NCBI GenBank assembly: GCA_963920575.1
Contig: OY986971.1
Location: 2,914,001-2,978,000, forward strand
From: Narthecium ossifragum
Lineage: Eukaryota > Streptophyta > Magnoliopsida > Dioscoreales > Nartheciaceae
Reading direction: 5' to 3'
DNA length: 64,000 nt
The number at the start of each line of letters is the position of its first letter. The stretch's first letter is position 1. This document shows positions 44,915-56,700 of this stretch, in pieces. Under the pieces are notes generated by a model. It saw nothing but the letters and a program-made list of their open reading frames with translations. It did no database searches and was not told the DNA's origin. The translations under genes were made by a program, and so were the position numbers.

Positions 44915-47900
44915 GAGCACCCTGAAGAAATTCGCGAGTAAGAAAATCGGGCAAAATATTATGTTTGCCAGGATTAAATTCAATAATAAAATCGAAAACG
45001 GCTAATTCCGCTTGGCAACGGGCAAAGATTTGTTTGGACGTAAGATTTTTAACATATTTCTCAATAACAGTTTTTGCAGAACTGCAATCAATACGAAGAA
45101 TAAAGGTTTGATTAAGAATATCTTCTTGAAACTTATAAAGGCATTTAATAATAGAAAGCATTTCTTTTTTAATTGTTGAATAATTAAACTGAGTGGAATT
45201 CCACTTTCCAGATGTATAACGTACTAACTCTTCTTTATTCGAAAGAGGACATATTTGTTTAAGAATACCACCATAGCCAATATTACTGGTGTCAGTTTCC
45301 ACAATTTTTTTACGCTCTGGTTTAAGCAGATGTGTACAAGGAAGATTAATAACTTTAGTTTTAATTAACTTCACAGCATTTGTATGCTCCTCAGTCCAAG
45401 GAGGAGGATTCTTTTTTAAACGATTATAAAGAATAGCTGTATCTTGAGCCCAGTCTTTATAATAATCAGATACATAATTCAAGGCTCCAAGAAATCTTTG
45501 TAATTGATTTGTATCTGTAATAATATCAGGAAATTTAGAAGCAAATTCTATACTTCGATCAATGGGGACTATAGTTCCTTTTCCGATATTATGACCCAAA
45601 AATCTAATTTCTGTTTGAAAAAGTTTCAGTTTGGGAGCAGATATAACTAATCCATTATGAATAACTAAATGTCTAAATGTTTCTAAATGCTTCACATGCT
45701 GATCAATAGTATCAGAAAAGATAAGTATGTCATCAAAATAAGATAAAATAAAATTAGTATAAGGAATGAAAATTTCATTCATAATATTCTGAAACTCCGA
45801 GGGAGCATTCTTCAAACCAAATGGCATTACATTCCATTCATAATGGCCAAATGGAACTGTGAAAGCCGTTTTATAACGGTCTTTCTCGTTAACTTGAATT
45901 TGCCAATATCCTGATTTAAGATCAAATTTAGAAAAGACTTTTGCTCGATAGATCCTATTAAGCAAATCCCTTTTATTAGGGATAGGGTAACGAATCCATT
46001 TAAGCACCTTATTCAGGGGCTTGTAATTAATTACCAGACGAGGAACACCTCGCTCTCTCTCAGCATTATTATTTACATAAAATGCTGTACAACTCCATGG
46101 GGAGTAGGATTTTCAGATTAGTTTCTTCTCTATTAGAGAAGCAATCTCTTTTTTACATAAATCAAGATATTCTTGATTCATTTGGCAAGGTCGTGCCCTA
46201 GTCGGAATATTCCGCTCATCAAAAGAGTCTTCATAGGGTAATTCCACAAGATGTTTCTTTCTGTCCCAGAAAGCATTAGGAACAGTGTCACAAACTGATT
46301 GTTGAAATTGTTTGTCAATCTGATCTATTAGATCATTGGTAGCGAACTTCTGCAATTGTTGTTCGATGTGAGCATAAGAAATTTCTTCTTTCAGAAAATT
46401 TATCTGGTTCTCCTTCAGTAGAATACCTTTAATTTCATTAAGAATCCTTGTTTGTGGTTCTGTGACAAATTGCATAGTAATTGGAGAGCCTTTATATCTG
46501 GCTCATATTCCAGAAGAATCTACCCTTTCAAGAGGCATAATTTTATGTAAAAAGGGTGTTCCAAGAATTAAGTGTTGAGATAAATCTTTTATCAGCACAA
46601 ACGAAATTGGAATACAAGTATCTTGTATGCAGACATAAGCTTTAGGAAGTTTAAAATTAACTTCTAATTTATTGCCACTGGCTCCACTTAGAGCTTGAGT
46701 GGTTTTTTCAAAGAATTTAGAAGGGATAATTCCTTCACGAATGCAATTTAGATCCGCACCACTATCTATTAAAGCAATTAAATTATGGATCGCCTCATAT
46801 TCTGAGAGAACAAGAGTAATTTCTACATACCACTTTTGGGTAGTAACTTGATGTAATATTTGTACCAGAAATTCTTTGGGAGGATTAGAACTTTGATCAG
46901 TTTCATATTGACCGGTTTCATTAGTATCTTGTGGAATTCTAGGTAACGTTTCATCTAAATCTTTGGTTTCAATATAAGAAAGTATATAGTCATTTTGTTC
47001 TTTAAGTATTTTAATTTCGTCTTTGAGGTTATTAACCTCTTTATTTAGTTCTGCTAGAGACAGAGTCTTAACAGTTTTTTCTTGTCGTCTTTTTAAGACT
47101 TCAGATAATCTATATGTATTGTCAATACGAGGAGCTTCAATCTTCTGATTATTTTTAAGACAAATATCAATTAACTGAGCTTTAAGATCAGGTGCGATAC
47201 CACCTTCGGTTAAAAGTTTAGCAATGAAATCTTTGTTAAGGGATATCATATTAATTGATAGATTATTCATTTCAACAATCTGTTTCCAATAATTAGTTTT
47301 ATCATTTTGAGAACATTTCGTACATTTATGTTCATCATCTGAAGATATTACTTCAGTAACATCAGACAATGATTCCTCAAAGTCAATATCAGATTCTTCC
47401 TCAGAATTAGTAGTTATCAATACTTTGTATAAAGATTTCTTTAAACCTTCGTCTTCTATTTCATTAATTTTTTTCTTCGTATAACACTGATTAGCGTAAT
47501 GGCCAATTTTACCGCACTTAAAGCACTTCGCTTTACTTTTATCAATTTTAGGACGTTTTTGAATATTACTCTTTTGAGGTATGGGTTTCTTAAATTTCTT
47601 TTTAAAGAAGGGTTTTCTCCTTTTTTCAGCTTTTTCAGAAGGTAGCTTAAGCTTACGAGGTTCATCAAAAGCAAATTGCTCACAGAATTCACCTAGCTGT
47701 TTTCTTTCAGTAAGCTTATGTGCTTTTAATTGGTGTTTTAATTTAATGTCATTACATAGACTTAATCCTTCATGGATAAAAGCATTAATTAATGTTCCAT
47801 AAGTGCAAGAATCGAAGGGGATTACTCCACCATTCTGTTCTCGCATATAATTTCTAACACGTTCAGCAAATAGATTAGGTAATCCATCTATGAATTTAGA

Positions 47901-49280
47901 CTTCCAATGACTACTATGAGCGTCATTAAGTTGCATAACTCTGGTGATAAAAACATCTTTATACCAACGAAAATGAGTGAGAGTAGGGCAACGAAGATTT
48001 TGCAATAAAGTGCATGTTCGCTCCCCCTGACCAGTGAGATTACCCGTAAAATGATCAAGAATAGTTAATACTAAAGTGTAAACAGCATCAGCTTGTTGTT
48101 GATTATTTTCAATCTTAACAGCACCAAGAATTTCAGTGCGTTGATCGGGTTGGAGATAATTATCCCACCAACCTTTCAAACTACCGGTAAATCCACAAGT
48201 CAGAAATGCAGCAACTTGTTGATCTGTATTACCATTATTATGGCAAATAGTAGAATACATCATCATTCGATGTGCCATATTCAGAACTTGATGATCACTC
48301 ATACCATCAATATTCCATTCGTAAATATTACGACCCGAGTAATCTTGTTGTAAGAATGTATCATTTTCTTCAAATAAAAGATCCATAGGAGAAGGTCTTT
48401 TATAATAGAATTTTTCAAGATTTCGAGGTCTGTGCTCAATTTTATTAACAGTTTGAAACTGTTGTTCAGTTTCTAATGTTAAAGCTTCAGTGTCAGAAGT
48501 TTCAGACTGATTTTTGTCTGTTGTTTCATTAAGCACTTGTAATTTAGCTTGAGCAAATTGCTTACTAAGATATTCTATAATTTCTCCAGAGAAATCTTTT
48601 TCTAATTTAAAATTAGAAATTAAAGCATTCGGCTTAATAGCAGGTTTCGTATGTATCTTAACTGCTTTATCCTTAATCAAATTTGAATTAGGAATGATTT
48701 CTCCTAACTTAGTAACTAATTTGTCAATAGTGTTTTCAACACGAGTTAATTGTTGACCTAAAACTTGAGAATAAACATTAGCATAATTATTTTGTTTAAA
48801 GATCTTATTTAGCTCTTTAATTGTTTCATTAGCAGATTCTACCGGTTTAATGAACGCAGTTGCTTCAAGATTAGAGGTGGAGATCCCTTCTAATTTAAGG
48901 GGTTCAGTAGGAGGATATAACGATCTCTTTTGCACACCTTCCACTGTTTTCCAACTCTTAAAATGTTCTTCAATAACATTTATTCTGGCTGTAGAATCAT
49001 TTTCCTCAGCAATTTCTCCAGAATTATGTTCTTCACTAATTTGATCAATGATTGCATTAATCTCAGTTTCTTTTTCATTTGCATAGTAATTAGAAAACCA
49101 AGGGACAAAAAACTAGATTTGGTTTTTAGCTTCTAATTCACTATAATATAATTCTTTATAAGTCTTCCTCTGTTCCTCATTAAAGGTTGAGAAAAACCAA
49201 TCGCAAAATTGTTTGTTATATAACTCTTGAAATTCCTTATTAAGGTATTTCCTGAGAGGACTATGGGGTCTATAATCCAT
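44901..49280 (-). pseudogene. Polyprotein (capsid, protease, RT, RNase H), copy B, three stop codons
   Basis: One continuous frame of 1,460 codons from the ATG abutting the MP stop to TGA at 44901, interrupted by TAG at 49113-49115, TGA at 46503-46505 and TGA at 46113-46115. All domains are present: capsid with DYSGRNIYEWN, CCHC-like knuckle CFKCGKIGHYANQC, a second Cys pair (HKCTKCSQND), coiled coil with RRQEKTVKTLSLAELNKEV, protease with DSGAD, RT whose active site reads YFDD rather than YIDD, and RNase H. The stops lie where the other copies encode amino acids, so they are post-integration lesions. Confidence 0.92.
44915..44941 (-). promoter_or_regulatory. Candidate 3' splice site before third ORF, copy B
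   Basis: On the minus strand: TTACTCGCGAATTTCTTCAG|G, with AG at 44923-44922 and the ATG of the third ORF 7 bases later. Confidence 0.52.
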
Positions 49281-50255
49281 TTATAACTGGAAACTTATTT
49301 CAGAATCTGATTTAGATTCCTTCTCATAAATCCCATGAGGGATTTGAGACTCAGAAATTCTGATAGCCTGAATAGGAGTGCCTTCTCTAGAAACTGATTT
49401 CCTAGAAGATGTAGTAACATCAGTGTATTTAATAGTCCTATTAGGGTCAAAAGTTATAGTGACTTCACCATCATCAGTTTGAGATATCTGATCAACTTGT
49501 TGATTAACAATGGGTCTATGTGGGACTGCATTGGTTAATAACCAATTATCCGGAAAATTAACTTCAGACCATTTTATCTGTCTATTTGTTGCAATATGTG
49601 AAGACAACAGATTAGTTTCTATTAAAATAGTTTTACCTGGAAGTGTATATTGTTTAGCTCTGGGAGCTAAGGTACTAAGAACCTTATAATGAATTCTATA
49701 AACAATAGCTATAGTCTCGGAATGAGGCAAAAATTCATATCCATGAGTCTTAATATTAAGACTAATAACTTTCATGATATTAGGATCAGTGAGAGACAAA
49801 CTCAAATTTGGGTAGACTTTAAAATATACCGGTCCATGACTAAGGCTAGTTTCCATTATTCCCATAAGGGATTGAGGCCAATTAAGACAACGAGCATCTC
49901 TCAAACAAGAGAGAAGAGAGGCATTTAATCCTTGCAAGGTTAGTGGTTTGTATGCCACCTGAATTAATCCTATATGAACATAATTATATTTTTCCATATA
50001 AGGTTCTAAGTCTTCTTCAGACAGAAGCTTAATAGTTTGATCTTCCTGATCTACGGTTACTGTCTTTTCAACAGTTTTAATTGCTATCATAGACTTCAGA
50101 TCTAAGAAGCCAATTTTGTATATTTCTCTATTAGGAACGTCAGGGATGGCCCAGTTATTTAGAGCTTCTAACTCTGAAGGAAATTCGGCTAATTGAGCAT
50201 TTTTCAATTTCTTATCTTTTCTTAAGTTCATTTTCCTAATAGCAGTCGATGCCAT
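49281..50255 (-). CDS. Movement protein (30K type), copy B
   Basis: Intact, 324 residues, collinear with the copies A and C proteins. Starts MASTAIRKMN and ends ISFQL. Stop TAA is followed directly by ATG of the polyprotein in the same frame. Confidence 0.9.
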   Translation of the reverse strand: MASTAIRKMNLRKDKKLKNAQLAEFPSELEALNNWAIPDVPNREIYKIGFLDLKSMIAIKTVEKTVTVDQEDQTIKLLSEEDLEPYMEKYNYVHIGLIQVAYKPLTLQGLNASLLSCLRDARCLNWPQSLMGIMETSLSHGPVYFKVYPNLSLSLTDPNIMKVISLNIKTHGYEFLPHSETIAIVYRIHYKVLSTLAPRAKQYTLPGKTILIETNLLSSHIATNRQIKWSEVNFPDNWLLTNAVPHRPIVNQQVDQISQTDDGEVTITFDPNRTIKYTDVTTSSRKSVSREGTPIQAIRISESQIPHGIYEKESKSDSEISFQL

Positions 50256-50534
50256 GGTTACTCGAAGTACGCAGACTTAAACAAAGAAGGATGGCAATGA
50301 AGAAGAATGGTTGCAGGTTTCTAGCTTACTAGGATTTCGGTCTAGAGGTTCAACTAAGAGGCTTTTGCTCGTCTGCCAACGAATCACAGGACTTACCCTA
50401 ATTGCCTAATCGGCCAACGGTGCCAAACGCGGCTTGGGTGACGATCCACAAAAGTAGAAAAACAAGAACGAAATCATGGTAAGCAAGAACATAAGCAACA
50501 ATTCTTCTATCAATTACATCCTTAATTGATTAAA
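50256..50534 (-). other. Leader of copy B
   Basis: Between primer binding site and movement protein; contains the conserved block with GCCGCGTTTGGCACC, the splice donor and CGTTGGCAGACGAGC. The tail of the leader near the MP start differs between copies. Confidence 0.75.
50388..50402 (-). promoter_or_regulatory. Conserved 5' splice site in leader, copy B
   Basis: Minus strand reads TTAGG|GTAAGTCC, the same as in copy A, within the conserved leader block. Confidence 0.6.
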
Positions 50535-50559
50535 TCTACACACAACGACACTACTCACA

Positions 50560-50575
50560 CATGGCTCTGATACCA
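50560..50575 (-). promoter_or_regulatory. tRNA-Met primer binding site, copy B
   Basis: Minus strand TGGTATCAGAGCCATG, an exact match to the standard plant tRNA-Met binding site, inside the 68-bp terminal repeat. Confidence 0.92.
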
Positions 50576-50602
50576 AAGTTGCGCAGGGTATTTTTTAGAA
50601 AT

Positions 50603-50625
50603 AATATAGATATAATATAATATAT
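50603..50625. repeat. TA-rich spacer between copies B and C
   Basis: About 23 bp, AATATAGATATAATATAATATAT, with no viral similarity; joins the 5' end of B to the start of C. Confidence 0.8.
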
Positions 50626-51948
50626 CGTCGTAGTCGCATCCGTTATGCTGGAATTTCAGGCCGAGGTTATGGTTTTTCTGGTAGAGGTTACACCTCAGAA
50701 TTTGAAAGAGGTAATACCTCTAATACTACTGAATCAGAATATGGTAATAGTTGGCGTACCATTCGAAAACAGCAAGGTAGAAGTACTACTTCGAAACTTC
50801 AAGAAAATATTTCTAAAGAAAATATCACTAATAGTAATGAGGCAAAATCCTTTGCTGAAGCCACTACCAAGGAAATTGATCTTGGAATGATTACAAAATC
50901 GGCTTATGAAATAATTATTCATATTGAGCCAGAAGATATGTGTTACTCTGATAATCCAGAGAAATTACGCCAAAAATATTTGGACAATTCCTACTATCCG
51001 GCCTCTGTTTATCAGCCGAGAAAATGGATGGAAGCTATGTTATCACAGAGAGAAGTTTATTTTGAACACTTCTTCAAAAACTCCGATGACAGGAGACCAC
51101 CTACTTATAGTAAGTGCACTATCAAGAATATCTTGACACCAAAAGAGTGGGGGTTTAGTACTTTGAAGCCCATCCCTTTTAAAATTGACAAAGAAAGTTA
51201 TACTTTTAATTACTGGGATTATAAGCAGGCCTTCTATACCTCATTCTTATGTGAAAATGAAAATTTGAAGCATACTTGGTTTCTCAAGCTTTGCCCTGAG
51301 GTCCTTCATAAGGAATTTCCAACATGGATTTATGATTGGTGGCGTAAATATGGCGCTGAATTGGAAATTTTACCGGCACCAATTCTTGCACTTTATGATC
51401 AATGGGTTTCTACACACCCGGTTCTTTCTTCTATACAGGAGAACGAAGTAGTTGAGGGAATGTTTCCTCTTTATTTCTTTGCTGAGGCAGAGATTCCATG
51501 GATATGGAAATGGTTTTCATCCGTGGACATTGATGAACTATGTTGCCCTTGTCTCATAAGACAATACCAGATCAAATGGTGGAAAGGCTTGGACGTTAAG
51601 ACTAAGGTCTTTGAAATCCAAGAAATCATTAAGGCTAATGAAAGCCTTTTAAAAGAAAAAAGAATGCTTGAACCACCAAGAGAACATTCAATGATTCGGC
51701 TACAAAAAATGTTTGAACGACAATTCCCTCATGCATCTGAAAATTAAATCATGCAGAAATGTTATGAACATTTAAAGAACCAATTCACTAGCCACTTTGC
51801 TAGCCCTGACAGAGCAGATGATCTCATGCAAGATGCTCAGGACCCTTATGGTGATCACGAAGCAATCTGGACCCAGATTATTTCCCAAGACTTGCCGGGG
51901 AAAAAGAAGGGTGGACCTACCACCAGTGGTGGAGCATCCACTAGCTGA
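50626..51948 (+). pseudogene. Third viral ORF, copy C, 5'-truncated by the opening site
   Basis: Open frame from the first viral base, missing about the first 20 codons, which were lost at the opening; codons just before the break lie at 58141-58160. One in-frame TAA at 51745-51747 where B has a Glu codon. Ends STS then TGA. Very similar to the copy B protein, including the GRGYGFSGRGY motif. Confidence 0.85.
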
Positions 51949-51990
51949 TGGATGGAGCGTCCACTAGCTGATGGATGGAGCGTCCACTAG
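51925..51990 (+). repeat. 23-bp tandem repeat at end of third ORF, copy C
   Basis: Three copies of a GATGGATGGAGCGTCCACTAGCT-like unit (the first diverged, GGAGCATCCACTAGCT), starting in the last codons of the ORF. Not present in B or D; a local expansion after or shortly before integration. Confidence 0.8.
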
Positions 51991-52199
51991 CTGGGGTGTT
52001 AATGTCACCTATCAGCTTTTGTAGATTCGCTCTTGATAAGATCAAATAATGCGCCACTCACTCGACTGCAAATCAACTCAGCACACGAAGTGGCGGGCCC
52101 TACCTTTTGAGCATTATTGCTCCACTAGGCCGACAGGATTGAAAGAGAAATATTCTCTCTAATGTTGTAACTTTGCTTAGCCTTGAAGGCTTGTACCTC

Positions 52200-52206
52200 T
52201 ATATAA
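52200..52206 (+). promoter_or_regulatory. TATA box of viral promoter, copy C
   Basis: TATATAA within CCTCTATATAAGAGG. Because C is permuted, this promoter is internal and lies upstream of an almost complete coding region in this copy. Confidence 0.85.
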
Positions 52207-52402
52207 GAGGCAGAACTCGTCTGAGTTCAGTACGCTGGATTTCCTCTCTCTCCCTCTCTTATCTACCCTTCTCTTGTATCTACTTCCAGTGGAATATAGC
52301 TAAACCTTTGTAAGTATCTTCTTCTTCTTCTTATTACTTTGTTTGGGTACCTTTTGGAACGCTTATCTTAAGGCTGGAACTTTCATAGTTCAGTTCTACC
52401 TT

Positions 52403-52424
52403 CCGATCTCGTCAAAAGGATCGG
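52403..52424 (+). promoter_or_regulatory. Conserved leader stem-loop, copy C
   Basis: CCGATC (52403-52408) pairs with GATCGG (52419-52424) around a 10-base loop, between the poly(A) signal and the primer binding site. Equivalent stems occur in B (near 43122-43143) and D (near 58210-58231). Confidence 0.55.
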
Positions 52425-52486
52425 CAGCATCGAGCGCCAGTCTCCTTAAGATAAAGATTTTCTAAAATCGTACCGTCGTACTTAAT

Positions 52487-52502
52487 TGGTATCAGAGCCA
52501 TG
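52487..52502 (+). promoter_or_regulatory. tRNA-Met primer binding site, copy C
   Basis: TGGTATCAGAGCCATG, an exact match. Confidence 0.92.
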
Positions 52503-52664
52503 TGTGAGTAGTGTCGAGTTGTGGTAGATGTAATGTAAGTACGATGTTATTAGTTGCAGAATTGGTGCTTATGTTCTTACTTACTAGGATTTCTTTCTAA
52601 GATTTAAATATTGCTTTTGTGGATCGTCATCTAAGCCGCGTTTGGCACCGTGCTAGTGTTGGCG

Positions 52665-52677
52665 TTTGGGTAAGTCC
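52665..52677 (+). promoter_or_regulatory. Conserved 5' splice site in leader, copy C
   Basis: TTTGG|GTAAGTCC, with the GTAAGT core unchanged although flanking bases differ from A and B. Confidence 0.62.
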
Positions 52678-52807
52678 TGTGATTCGTTGGCAGACGAGCA
52701 AAAGCCTATTTAGTGATTTAGATCGAAACCTTAGTAAGCAAGAAACCTGCACCAATACTTCTTCTGTGTCATCCTACTTTCATTAAGTCTACCTATCTCA
52801 AGTGTTC

Positions 52808-53782
52808 ATGGCATCTACTGTTAATCGGAAAATTAATATAAGAAAAGATAAAAAATTAAAAAATGCTCAATTAGCAGAATTTCCTTCGGAGTTAGAAGCT
52901 CTAAATAACTGGGCAATCCCTGATGTTCCAAATAAGGAAATTTACAAAATTGGTTTTTTAGATTTAAAGTCCATGATAGCAATTAAAACTGTTGAAAAAA
53001 CAGTGACCGTAGATCAGGAAGATCAAACTCTTAAGCTTCTTTCAGAAGAAGATTTAGAACCTTATATGGAAAAATATAATTATGTTCATATAGGTTTGAT
53101 TCAGGTGGCTTATAAACCGCTAACTTTGCAAGGCTTAAATGCCTCTCTCCTATCTTGCCTAAGAGATGCTCGTTGTCTTAATTGGCCTCAATCCCTAATG
53201 GGAATAATGGAAACTAGCCTTAGTCATGGACCCGTATACTTTAATGTTTATCCAAATTTGAGTTTGTCTCTAACTGATCCTAATATTTTGGAAGCTGTAA
53301 GTCTTAATATTAAGACCCACGGATATGAATTCTTACCCCAATCTGAGACTATAGCTATTGTTTACAGAATTCATTTTAAGGTCCTAAGTACCTTAGCTCC
53401 TAGAGCAAAACAATATACCCTTCCAGGAAAAACAGTTTTAATAGAAACTAATTTACTGTCTTCTCATATTGCTACTAATAGACAGATAAAATGGACTGAA
53501 GTTAATTTTCCTGAGAACTGGTTGTTAACTAATGCAGTCCCTCATCGACCTATTATTAATCAACAAATTGATCAAATATCTCAAACTGATGATGGTGAAG
53601 TTACTATAACTTTTGATCCTAATAGGACTATAAAATATACTGATGTTACTACTTCTTCTAGGAAATCGGTCTCTCGAGAAGGAACCCCTATTCAGACTAT
53701 TAGAATTTCTGAGTCTCAAATCCCTCATGGGATTTACGAGAAGGAATCTAAATCAGATTCCGAAATAAGTTTTCAGTTGTAA
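52808..53782 (+). CDS. Movement protein (30K type), copy C
   Basis: Intact 324-residue frame from the ATG at 52808 (the GTG at 52802 is not a likely start). Collinear with A and B. Followed directly by ATG of the polyprotein in the same frame (TAAATG). Confidence 0.9.
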   Translation: MASTVNRKINIRKDKKLKNAQLAEFPSELEALNNWAIPDVPNKEIYKIGFLDLKSMIAIKTVEKTVTVDQEDQTLKLLSEEDLEPYMEKYNYVHIGLIQVAYKPLTLQGLNASLLSCLRDARCLNWPQSLMGIMETSLSHGPVYFNVYPNLSLSLTDPNILEAVSLNIKTHGYEFLPQSETIAIVYRIHFKVLSTLAPRAKQYTLPGKTVLIETNLLSSHIATNRQIKWTEVNFPENWLLTNAVPHRPIINQQIDQISQTDDGEVTITFDPNRTIKYTDVTTSSRKSVSREGTPIQTIRISESQIPHGIYEKESKSDSEISFQL

Positions 53783-56700
53783 ATGGATTTTCGACCTAAT
53801 AGTCCCCTCAGGAGATACCTCAATGAGGAATTCCAAAAGTTATATAATAAACAATTTCGTGATTGGTTTTTCGCAACTTTCAATGAGGAACAAAGAAATT
53901 CTTATAAAGAATTATACTTTAGAGAATTAGAAGCTAATAATCAGATCCAGTTTTTTGCTGGTTGGTTTTATAATCATTATGCTAATGAAAAAGAAGCTGA
54001 AATAAATGCCATCATTGATCAAATTGCTGACGAGCATAATTCTGGACAGATTGATGAGGAACTTGATTCTACAGCCAGAATAAATGTTATTGAAGAACAT
54101 TTTAAGAGTTGGAAAACAGTAGAAGATGTACAAAAGAGATCTTTATATCCTCCTACTGAACCCCTAAAACTTGAAGGGATTTCCACTTCTAATCTTGAGG
54201 CAACTGCGTTTATAAAACCTGTTGAATCTACAAATGAAACAATTAAAGAGTTAAATAAGATTTTTAAACAAAATAATTACTCTAATGTTTTTTCTCAAGT
54301 CATAGGGCAACAGTTAACTCGTCTAGAAAAAACAATTGACAAGCTTGTCACTAAGCTTGGAGAAATTATTCCTAATGCAAATTTGATAAAAGATAAAACA
54401 GTTAAGCTTCATACAAAACCAGCTATTAAACCAAATGCTGTAATTTCCAATTTTAAATTAGGAAAGGAGATGGAGATATCCGAAGAACTTATAGATTCTC
54501 TTAGTAAGCAATTTGCTCAAGCTAAAATTCAGGTGCTTATTGACTCTATAGATCCCCAACAACCTGAAAGTTCTGACACTGAGGATATAACCTTAGAAAC
54601 TGAACAACAATTTCAAACTGTTAATAAAATTGAACATCGACCTCGGAATATTGAAAAATTTTATTATAAAAGACTTTCTCCTATAGATCTTTTATTTGAA
54701 GAAAATGATACATTTCTACAACAAGATTACTCAGGGCGTAATATTTATGAATGGAACATTGATGGTATGAGTGATCATCAAGTTCTGAATATGGCACATA
54801 GAATGATGATGTATTCTACTATTTGCCATAATAATGGTAATACTGATCAACAAGTAGCTTCTTTTCTTACTTGTGGTTTTACTGGTAGCCTGAAAGGTTG
54901 GTGGGATAATTATCTCCAACCTGATGAACGTACTGAAATCCTTAGTGCTGTTAAGATTGAAAATAATCAACAACAAACCGATGTGGTTTATACACTAGTT
55001 TTAACTATTCTTGATCATTTTACTGGTAATCTCACTGGTCAGGGGGAGAGAACACGCACTTTGTTGCAAAATCTTCGTTGTCCCACTCTTACCCATTTTC
55101 GCTGGTATAAAGATGTTTTTATTACCAGAGTTATGCAACTTAATGACGCTCATAGTAGTCATTGGAAGTCTAAATTCATAGACGGATTACCTAATCTGTT
55201 TGCTGAACGTGTTAGAAATTATATGCGGGAACAGAATGGTGGTATAATCCCTTTCGAGTCTTGCACTTATGGAGCATTAATAAATGCTTGCATTCATGAA
55301 GGATTAAGTTTATGTAATGATATTAAATTAAAACATCAATTAAAAGCGCATAAACTTACTGAAAGGAAACAGCTTGGCGAATTTTGCGAGCAGTTTGCCT
55401 TTGACGAACCTCGAAAGCTAAAACCACCTCCTGAACGAATAGAAAAAAGGAGAAAACCCTTTTTTAAAAAGAAATTTAAGAAATCTATACCACAAAAGGG
55501 TAATACTCAAAAACGACCTAAATTAGATAAAAGTAAAGCAAAATGCTTTAAATGTGGTAAAATTGGCCACTACGCTAATCGGTGTTATACTAAGAAAAAA
55601 ATTAATGAAATAGAAGACGAGGGATTAAAGAAATCTTTATATAAGGTTATGATTACTACTGATTCAGACACTGATGACTCAGTAGAATATGCTGAATCTG
55701 TTACTGACTCTACTGAAGCGATATCTTCAGAAGATGAACATAAATGCACTAAGTGTTCTAAGAATGATAAAACCAACTATTGGAGACAGATTGTTGAAAT
55801 GAATAACCTTTCTATTAATATGATATCCTTAAATAAAGATTTTATAGCTAAGCTTTTGACAGAAGGAGACATAGCTCCTGATCTTAAAGCTCAGTTAATT
55901 GATATGTGTTTAAAACATAATCAAAAAATTGAAGCCCCTCGAATTGACAATACATATAGATTGTCTGAAGTTTTAAGACGACGACAAGAAAAGACTGTTA
56001 AGACTCTGTCTCTTGCAGAACTTAACAAAGAGGTTAATAACCTTAAAAGCGAAATTAAAATGCTTAAAGAACAAAATGACTATATACTTTCTTACATTGA
56101 AACTAAAGATTTAGAAATTCCACAAGATATCAGTAACCAAGTTGTTAATGAGACTGGTCAATGTTCTAAGAGTCCCGAAGAAGAATTTCTTGTACAACTT
56201 GTACAACAAGTTACTACTCAAAAATGGTATGTTGAACTTACTCTTGTCCTCTCAGAATATGAGACCATCCCAAAGTTAATTGCTTTAATAGACAGTGGTG
56301 CTGATTTAAATTGTATTCGTGAAGGAATTATTCCTTCTAAATTCTTTGAAAAAACCACTCAAGTTCTCAGCGGAGCTAGTGGCAATAAATTAGAAGTTAA
56401 TTTTAAACTTCCTAAAGCCTATGTTTGCCTAAGTGATATTTGTATTCCAACTTCGTTTGTGCTAATTAAAGATTTATCTCAACACCTAATTCTTGGAACA
56501 CCCTTTTTACATAAATTATGCCAATAGAAAGGGTAGATTCGTCTGGAATAAGCGCTAGATATAAAGGCTCTCCAATTACTTTGAAATTTATCACAGAACC
56601 ACAAACTAGACTTCTTAATGAAATTAAAGATATTCTGCTTAAAGAAAATCAAATAAATTTTTTGAAAGAAGAAATTTCTTATGTTCATACAGAACAACAA

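Larger units (their letters stand above)
43019..50602 (-). mobile_element. Endogenous pararetrovirus copy B with 68-bp terminal redundancy
   Basis: Complete copy on the minus strand. 43019-43086 and 50535-50602 are direct repeats of 68 bp with two mismatches, both containing the primer binding site, so the copy is slightly longer than one genome. The spacing gives a genome length of 7,516 bp. It has no frameshift in any ORF, only three premature stops in the polyprotein. Confidence 0.92.
51949..52807 (+). other. Promoter and leader region of copy C
   Basis: Contains, in order, the TATA box (52200), a CT-rich stretch, a poly(A)-like AATATA near 52292, the stem-loop at 52403-52424, the primer binding site (52487), the conserved leader block (52630-52705) and about 100 bp up to the MP start. 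TATA to PBS is 287 bp. Confidence 0.8.

Noticed and set aside
47581..49136. Plus-strand open frames antisense to copies B and D (also in antisense of A and C)
   Set aside because: Shadows of the viral coding frames, poorly conserved among copies.
52802..52807. Start of copy C movement protein at GTG 52802
   Set aside because: Nuclear translation would use the ATG at 52808, which gives the same 324-residue length as A and B.
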